Shown here: one piece after another, positions 60,037 through 64,000 of the stretch | How the letters are laid out: each line of letters begins with the position of its first letter | Numbering within the stretch: the stretch's first letter is position 1 | Source: Cognatishimia coralii | GTDB lineage: Bacteria; Pseudomonadota; Alphaproteobacteria; Rhodobacterales; Rhodobacteraceae | Assembly: GCF_037478305.1 (NCBI RefSeq) | Contig: NZ_JBBGAZ010000009.1 | Location: 1 to 64,000 of the forward strand | DNA: 64,000 bases | Direction of reading: 5' to 3' | Program-made: the position numbers and the translations under genes | Notes under the pieces: generated by a model | Databases searched by the model: none | What the model was told of the DNA's origin: nothing | Seen by the model: only the letters and a program-made list of their open reading frames with translations

Positions 60037-60798
60037 TTACGACTTGCGCAAAGCTGGCAGGCCAACACCGGTTGAGTCAAATCCACCATCAGCCGCCAGG
60101 ATCTGCCCCGTAATATAACTGGCTTTGTCGGAGGCCAAAAAGCAAATTGCCTCTGCGATCTCCTCTTCGCTTCCATAACGATTAAGCGGAATGGCATCAT
60201 GGTAGGCATCGATGATGTCCTGAGAATGGACTGCCATCGCAAGCTTGGTGCGCACAGGGCCCGGGCACACGCAATTTGCGCGGATACCATATTCGCCCAA
60301 TTCCGCGGCTTGCTGTTTCGTCAGTTGGATTACAGCCGCTTTTGACGTGCCATACGCCACGCGCAGAGTAGACGCGCGCAGGCCCGAGATTGACGCGATG
60401 TTTACGATGTTGCCCTTGGTCTCTTTCAAAGCTGGAGTTGCCGCTTGAGACATAAGGAAGACCCCATCCAAATTCGTTGCCATAACGCGCCGCCACCGTT
60501 CGAAATCGGTCTCTTCAATTGGCCCGAAGTCGGCGACGCCTGCGTTGTTGATCAATGCATCGACTTGGCCAAATGCGCTCAGCGTCTTTGAAAGGATATC
60601 TTCGACGTCGCTGGGACTAGAGACATCGCACTCAATAGGAAGAACCTGTTCTAAATCTGCGGATGCAGAGGTCAGCTCGGCACCATCCCAATCCACCAAT
60701 GCAACCCGCCAGCCTGATTTCAGGAACAAGCGCGTGGTCGCGAGACCAATGCCTCTCGCGGCTCCGGTAACCAAAGCGACTTTCTGTGTCATGTGCAT
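60037..60798 (-). CDS. short-chain dehydrogenase/reductase
   Basis: A 253-residue classical SDR: ALVTGAARGIGLATTRLFL at the N terminus, LINNAGVADFG, the catalytic Tyr-Lys in VAYGTSKAAVIQLT, and NCVCPGPVRTKLA. The first Met may be at 60798 or 60792; both lie close to a purine-rich stretch. Substrate unknown. It is monocistronic between the msr genes and a thioredoxin gene. Confidence 0.87.
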   Translation of the reverse strand: MHMTQKVALVTGAARGIGLATTRLFLKSGWRVALVDWDGAELTSASADLEQVLPIECDVSSPSDVEDILSKTLSAFGQVDALINNAGVADFGPIEETDFERWRRVMATNLDGVFLMSQAATPALKETKGNIVNIASISGLRASTLRVAYGTSKAAVIQLTKQQAAELGEYGIRANCVCPGPVRTKLAMAVHSQDIIDAYHDAIPLNRYGSEEEIAEAICFLASDKASYITGQILAADGGFDSTGVGLPALRKS

Positions 60799-60855
60799 TC
60801 ATCTCTTGGGTTGTGTCCCCAAGAGATGGCACATGGGGTTTGCTCAGGCAACGCC

Positions 60856-61269
60856 TTAGGAGGTTGCGGTCGCCGCCTCTAGCGCGATGTCCAGCAACCC
60901 GCCGATCGCGCGCGCAGAGCTTTTCGCATAGACGCGGCCCAGTTCCTGATCGCCTTTCAACACAAGGTGGGTCGAGCGGCTTGGTACGTTCCATTTTTTG
61001 GTCAAGCTGCTCCCGCCCCAGCGATCAAAGTCCACGTCGATGAAGACGATGTGCTTGTCGTAGGCTGGGTTTTCCTCGCGGAGCACATCAAGGCGGCGCG
61101 CCATCGCACGGCAGGTCGAGCACCAGTCGGTTTTGAAATCCACATAGACGGTGTCGCCAGCAGCCAGATGTTTTTCGATCAGGCCTTTGGTGTAATCCAC
61201 CGATGCATAGCCCAGCGCGGGCACAGTCGATACGGCGGCAGTCAGAAGCATAAAGTCACGACGGTTCAT
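60856..61269 (-). CDS. exported thioredoxin-family protein
   Basis: A 137-residue protein with a Tat-like signal (NRRDFMLLTAAVSTVPALG) and a thioredoxin fold. The redox motif is WCSTC (DFKTDWCSTCRAMARRL), and the conserved cis-Pro is in NVPSRSTHLVLKG. It follows a CcdA-type gene by 12 bases on the same strand. CcdA would pass reductant across the membrane to this protein, for cytochrome c maturation or periplasmic repair, for example of the MsrB/MsrA type substrates. Confidence 0.86.
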   Translation of the reverse strand: MNRRDFMLLTAAVSTVPALGYASVDYTKGLIEKHLAAGDTVYVDFKTDWCSTCRAMARRLDVLREENPAYDKHIVFIDVDFDRWGGSSLTKKWNVPSRSTHLVLKGDQELGRVYAKSSARAIGGLLDIALEAATATS

Positions 61270-61281
61270 GTTGAAATCTCC

Positions 61282-61998
61282 TTAGAAGGCGACAGAAAGG
61301 TCCAGAAGCCAAAGCGGCATGCGATCCAGCAGCCAGGCTTCGATGATGTGGTGCCAGCGGAAAAAGAGCATCAGTCCGACGGCGGTGAAAATCAGGCCCA
61401 TCAGCGGGCGAGCGGCGGTGGCTATTTTGCGCAGCGTGTCTTGGCGGCGCATCAGGGCGGCGCGGGCGCCATAGCCAAGCGCGAGGATCAACGTAGATAC
61501 GCCGAGTGCAAAAAACACCATTATGAGGGTCGCCCAGGCCAGAGACTCGCCCTGCGAGGCCAAAGAAATTGCGCCGCCGAGGGTGGGTCCAACGCAGGGG
61601 CTCCAGACCATGCCCAGCAGGAGGCCACCGAGGAATTGGCCCCTTAGGGTCGAGCGATCGATCTGATCGAGCTGGCTGTCTGCAGAAGAAGCCACCCCAG
61701 CGGTCGCGAGGGAAAAGGCAGAGGAAAAGCGGGGAATGAGCAGGATCAGACCAAAGCCAATCATCAGAACCGCACCTGCACGGGAAATGTCGTCTGTGGT
61801 CAGGCCGATGGCATAGCCAAAGGCGGTGATCGACACGCCGAGCACCACGAACGAGAGGCTCATGCCCAATGCCATTACTGCAGGCCCATGGCGATGCGCC
61901 TGCAGCGCCGAGGCCACGACAATCGGCAAAACCGGCAGAACGCAGGGGTTGATCAGGGTCAAAAGCCCCGCGAGATAGGCAAAAAACAGCAATTCCAT
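61282..61998 (-). CDS. CcdA-like transmembrane thiol-disulfide transporter
   Basis: A 238-residue membrane protein with about six helices. Two conserved redox Cys sit in LTLINPCVLPVLPIV and GMVWSPCVGPTLGG, the CcdA/DsbD transmembrane motif. I use the ATG at 61998; the upstream TTG at 62016 would add six residues before a hydrophobic start. It moves electrons from cytoplasmic thioredoxin to periplasmic proteins, here probably the thioredoxin-like protein encoded directly downstream. Confidence 0.88.
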   Translation of the reverse strand: MELLFFAYLAGLLTLINPCVLPVLPIVVASALQAHRHGPAVMALGMSLSFVVLGVSITAFGYAIGLTTDDISRAGAVLMIGFGLILLIPRFSSAFSLATAGVASSADSQLDQIDRSTLRGQFLGGLLLGMVWSPCVGPTLGGAISLASQGESLAWATLIMVFFALGVSTLILALGYGARAALMRRQDTLRKIATAARPLMGLIFTAVGLMLFFRWHHIIEAWLLDRMPLWLLDLSVAF

Positions 61999-62090
61999 GG
62001 GGGCACCATGGCCCAAGCGCTGTCCGATGTCATTTCACAGAGCAGGCGTCACGCTTCAAGAATGCGTGTGTGGATTGACACATTCCACAA

Positions 62091-62151
62091 AGGGGCGTTG
62101 CCCCTCGCAGGCCTAGCCTGCTCACCCCAGAGTATTTTCAGCAAGATGAAA
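62091..62151. repeat. composite intergenic repeat, copy B
   Basis: Hairpin AGGGGC-GTT-GCCCCT (62091-62105), hairpin GCAGGC-CTA-GCCTGC (62107-62121) and a 30-base tail (62122-62151) starting TCACCCC and ending GATGAAA. The layout and tail match copy A at 54976-55054. The GNAT gene ends inside the tail: its last codons and stop (62138-62140) are repeat sequence. Confidence 0.6.
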
Positions 62152-62845
62152 TGAGGGCGCTGAGGCTTTGGCGTTGGGTGCCCTCCGCGTCGAAATTGTC
62201 AGGCGACAGCCATGCGTCATGCGCAGCTTTGATCTTCGGCCAGTCCTGATCGGTGATGGCAAACCACGCGGTGTCTCTGTTGCGGCCTTTGTAGACCAGT
62301 GCCTGACGGAAAAGGCCTTCGTACTGGAACCCGAGGCGGGTGGCTGCACGGCGAGAGGGTGCATTCAAGGCATCGCATTTCCATTCATAGCGGCGATATC
62401 CGAGATCCTCGAATGCATAGCGCATTAGAAGGCTCATAGCTTCGGTGGCGGCAGGCGTACGCTGCAGGACAGGCGCATAGGCGATGCCTCCGACTTCTAT
62501 GCTGCCACCGTCGGGTTTGATCCGCATGAGGCTTGCTATGCCGATGGGTGCGCCTTCTGTGTCCAGGATGGCATAATAATGCGGATCCTTCGCGACTTCA
62601 TACGCGGCAATCAGCGTTTCGAAGTCTGCAAAATTCTCGAACGGGCCTACATACATATAGGTCCAGACCGACGCCTTTTCGTCCTGCGCATAGGCATCAT
62701 AGAGCGCCCGCGCGTGGTCTTTGGCAGACAAAGGTGCGACCGAGCAATAGCGGCCATTTAGCACGCCGCGCTCTGGCCATTTTGCACCGGTCCAACCAGG
62801 CACGTCTTCTCCGATGGGTTGGCCGAGGTGATTTTTGCGCGTCAT
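62138..62845 (-). CDS. GNAT family N-acetyltransferase
   Basis: A 235-residue acetyltransferase of the RimJ/RimL style, with GVLNGRYCSVAPLSAKDHARAL early, IGIASLMRI and EVGGIAYAPVLQRTPAATEAM as the acetyl-CoA region, and RRAATRLGFQYEGLFRQALV near the end. The ATG at 62845 follows AAGGA by seven bases. It is divergent from a MocR-type regulator with 88 bases between. The C-terminal five or so residues are encoded by an intergenic repeat. Acceptor substrate not known. Confidence 0.86.
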   Translation of the reverse strand: MTRKNHLGQPIGEDVPGWTGAKWPERGVLNGRYCSVAPLSAKDHARALYDAYAQDEKASVWTYMYVGPFENFADFETLIAAYEVAKDPHYYAILDTEGAPIGIASLMRIKPDGGSIEVGGIAYAPVLQRTPAATEAMSLLMRYAFEDLGYRRYEWKCDALNAPSRRAATRLGFQYEGLFRQALVYKGRNRDTAWFAITDQDWPKIKAAHDAWLSPDNFDAEGTQRQSLSALISSC

Positions 62846-62933
62846 GAGATCGTCCTTGATGTTTCGCCTCACCTCACATGATATAGGACTTGAATAAACA
62901 CCCAATTTTTGACTTTTCAAACAGACCAATCTG

Positions 62934-64000
62934 ATGTCATCGACCTGGCTTGCCTTCACCATCGACCGTAGCAAAAAGACCCCAGTCTTTGAGCAGATCT
63001 GCGACGCCTTGCGTCAGGACATTCGCAAAGGGACCAAACCGAAAGGCACGAAACTCCCGCCAACGCGGAGCTTTGCCGAAGAGTTGGGCGTATCGCGCTC
63101 GACGGTTGTCACGGCCTATGAACAGCTGGTGGCCGAGGGCTATATCGAAGGCCGACAAGGGGCGGGCTATGAGGTCTGTGTCGTGGAGACACCTGAAATT
63201 GACGTGGTGCCTGCACCGACCGGCCTGAATAGCCTTCCACCCGAGGATGCCCCTTATGGATTTCTGTCAGGCAATCCAGACATGCGTCTTTTTCCTTATC
63301 GTGCCTGGGCCAAAACCGTTGCGCGGGTGGCGCGCAAGCGACCCGAGGATCTTTTGGTTTCGCAGTCGCTGCAAGGGTTTCCGGCCCTGCGCGAGGCCAT
63401 TGCCGAGCATGTGCGGGAGTGGCGCGGGGTGCGGGCGGTTCCAGAGCAGATCTTTGTCACCGCAGGATCTATTGAGGGCCTGGAACTGTGCCTGCGCGCC
63501 CTGAGCAAAGCGGGGGATCCGATCGCCTTGGAAAACCCGGGATATCAGCCAATGCGACGGCAAGTCGAAGCCATGGGGATGCGTACGGTTGATATGGCGC
63601 TGGACGATCAGGGCGCCTGCGTGCCCGACCAAGAGGCGGCCTTTGTGGTGCTAACGCCTTCCCACCAATATCCCCTAGGCGGCACAATGTCTGCCAACCG
63701 TCGCCAAGAATTTCTGGCCTGGGCCACCGCGACACAAAGCTGGATCGTGGAAGACGATTACGACAGCGAGTTTCGCTTTGCCGGACGACCGATCCCTGCG
63801 ATGGCGGGGTTTGATGACCTCAATCGCACGATCTATGTGGGCAGCTTTTCCAAGGTGTTTTCCTCTGGCTTGCGCTTGGGCTACGTCATCCCTCCTTTGG
63901 CGTTGCGAGATCGTTTTGCAGAGATGCTCCGACGCTTTGGCAGCCGCGCCAGCGTAACGCCGCAAGCGCCTTTGGCGGAGTTCATGCAAAGTGGTGAGTT
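62934..64000 (+). CDS. MocR/PdxR-type GntR-aminotransferase regulator, partial
   Basis: Reads from the ATG at 62934 without a stop to the window end (355 codons). The N-terminal GntR winged HTH (about 15-80) contains LPPTRSFAEELGVSRSTVVT and YEQLVAEGYIEGRQGAGYEV. The class I aminotransferase-like domain follows, with PLP Lys in YVGSFSKVFSSGLRLGYV and IVEDDYDSEFRF. Such proteins use a PLP-bound domain as sensor, for example PdxR for pyridoxal or GabR for GABA. It may control the divergent GNAT gene or a gene beyond the edge. Truncated only by the window. Confidence 0.9.
   Translation, partial: MSSTWLAFTIDRSKKTPVFEQICDALRQDIRKGTKPKGTKLPPTRSFAEELGVSRSTVVTAYEQLVAEGYIEGRQGAGYEVCVVETPEIDVVPAPTGLNSLPPEDAPYGFLSGNPDMRLFPYRAWAKTVARVARKRPEDLLVSQSLQGFPALREAIAEHVREWRGVRAVPEQIFVTAGSIEGLELCLRALSKAGDPIALENPGYQPMRRQVEAMGMRTVDMALDDQGACVPDQEAAFVVLTPSHQYPLGGTMSANRRQEFLAWATATQSWIVEDDYDSEFRFAGRPIPAMAGFDDLNRTIYVGSFSKVFSSGLRLGYVIPPLALRDRFAEMLRRFGSRASVTPQAPLAEFMQSGE

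Noticed and set aside
1..64000. CRISPR arrays, insertion sequences, prophage or toxin-antitoxin genes
   Set aside because: I looked for regularly spaced repeats, transposase or integrase motifs and small paired genes, and found none that I could support.

Overview
The window reads as one contiguous stretch of chromosome from a marine alphaproteobacterium, most likely of the Rhodobacterales (Roseobacter group). The assignment is an inference from gene content: paired TmpA/TmpB phosphonate oxygenases, a polyamine uptake and gamma-glutamylation locus, fatty-acid-type catabolic operons, moderately high GC, and short intergenic hairpin repeats like those common in that order. I see no phage genes, transposases, CRISPR arrays or rRNA. 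One tRNA-Leu(CAG) is present.

Layout. 0.3-1.5 kb: SCP2-type thiolase with a strong terminator. 1.7-4.4 kb: galU facing kdsB and kdsD (nucleotide sugar and KDO supply). 4.5-8.9 kb: TetR regulator divergent from a molybdenum hydroxylase operon (2Fe-2S subunit, Tat-exported Mo subunit, diheme cytochrome c, small membrane protein). 9.1-10.1 kb: L,D-transpeptidase and a small lipoprotein. 10.3-22.2 kb: a large minus-strand catabolic block in two transcription units. One holds a Baeyer-Villiger-type monooxygenase, a lipase-like hydrolase and an SDR. The other holds thiolase, FadB-like enzyme, acyl-CoA dehydrogenase, CaiB/BaiF CoA-transferase, GMC oxidoreductase, a GXWXG/DUF4334 protein and a TetR regulator. 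22.3-34.4 kb: polyamine locus, with potFGHI, two gamma-glutamylputrescine synthetase-like genes, a frameshifted glutamine amidotransferase, agmatinase, a GntR regulator, a putrescine aminotransferase and a PuuB-like oxidase. 34.4-37.1 kb: tmpB, tmpA and a LysR regulator. 37.1-44.2 kb: a gallate-type extradiol ring-cleavage locus: galD, galC, galB, two LysR regulators (one with two HTH domains), an alpha/beta hydrolase, ligA/ligB-type dioxygenase subunits and a YciI-like protein. 44.5-64 kb: mainly housekeeping genes: tRNA-Leu, an NDUFA9-like reductase, uppP, gltD/gltB, mtgA, a GST, queG, a HyuA-like protein with a cyclase, msrB/msrA, an SDR, thioredoxin/CcdA, a GNAT, and a MocR-type regulator cut by the window edge.

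How it fits together. The central 25 kb is a chain of catabolic cassettes for small organic nutrients: oxidised lipids or ketones, polyamines, a choline-like phosphonate and a trihydroxylated aromatic. Each sits next to its own regulator and most have a recognisable palindrome in the control region. The gallate locus has all three steps after ring cleavage (tautomerase, hydratase, aldolase) but no LigC or LigI. That argues for gallate rather than protocatechuate as substrate. The GntR site TTTGATCAAA occurs in both control regions of the polyamine locus and links its two arms.
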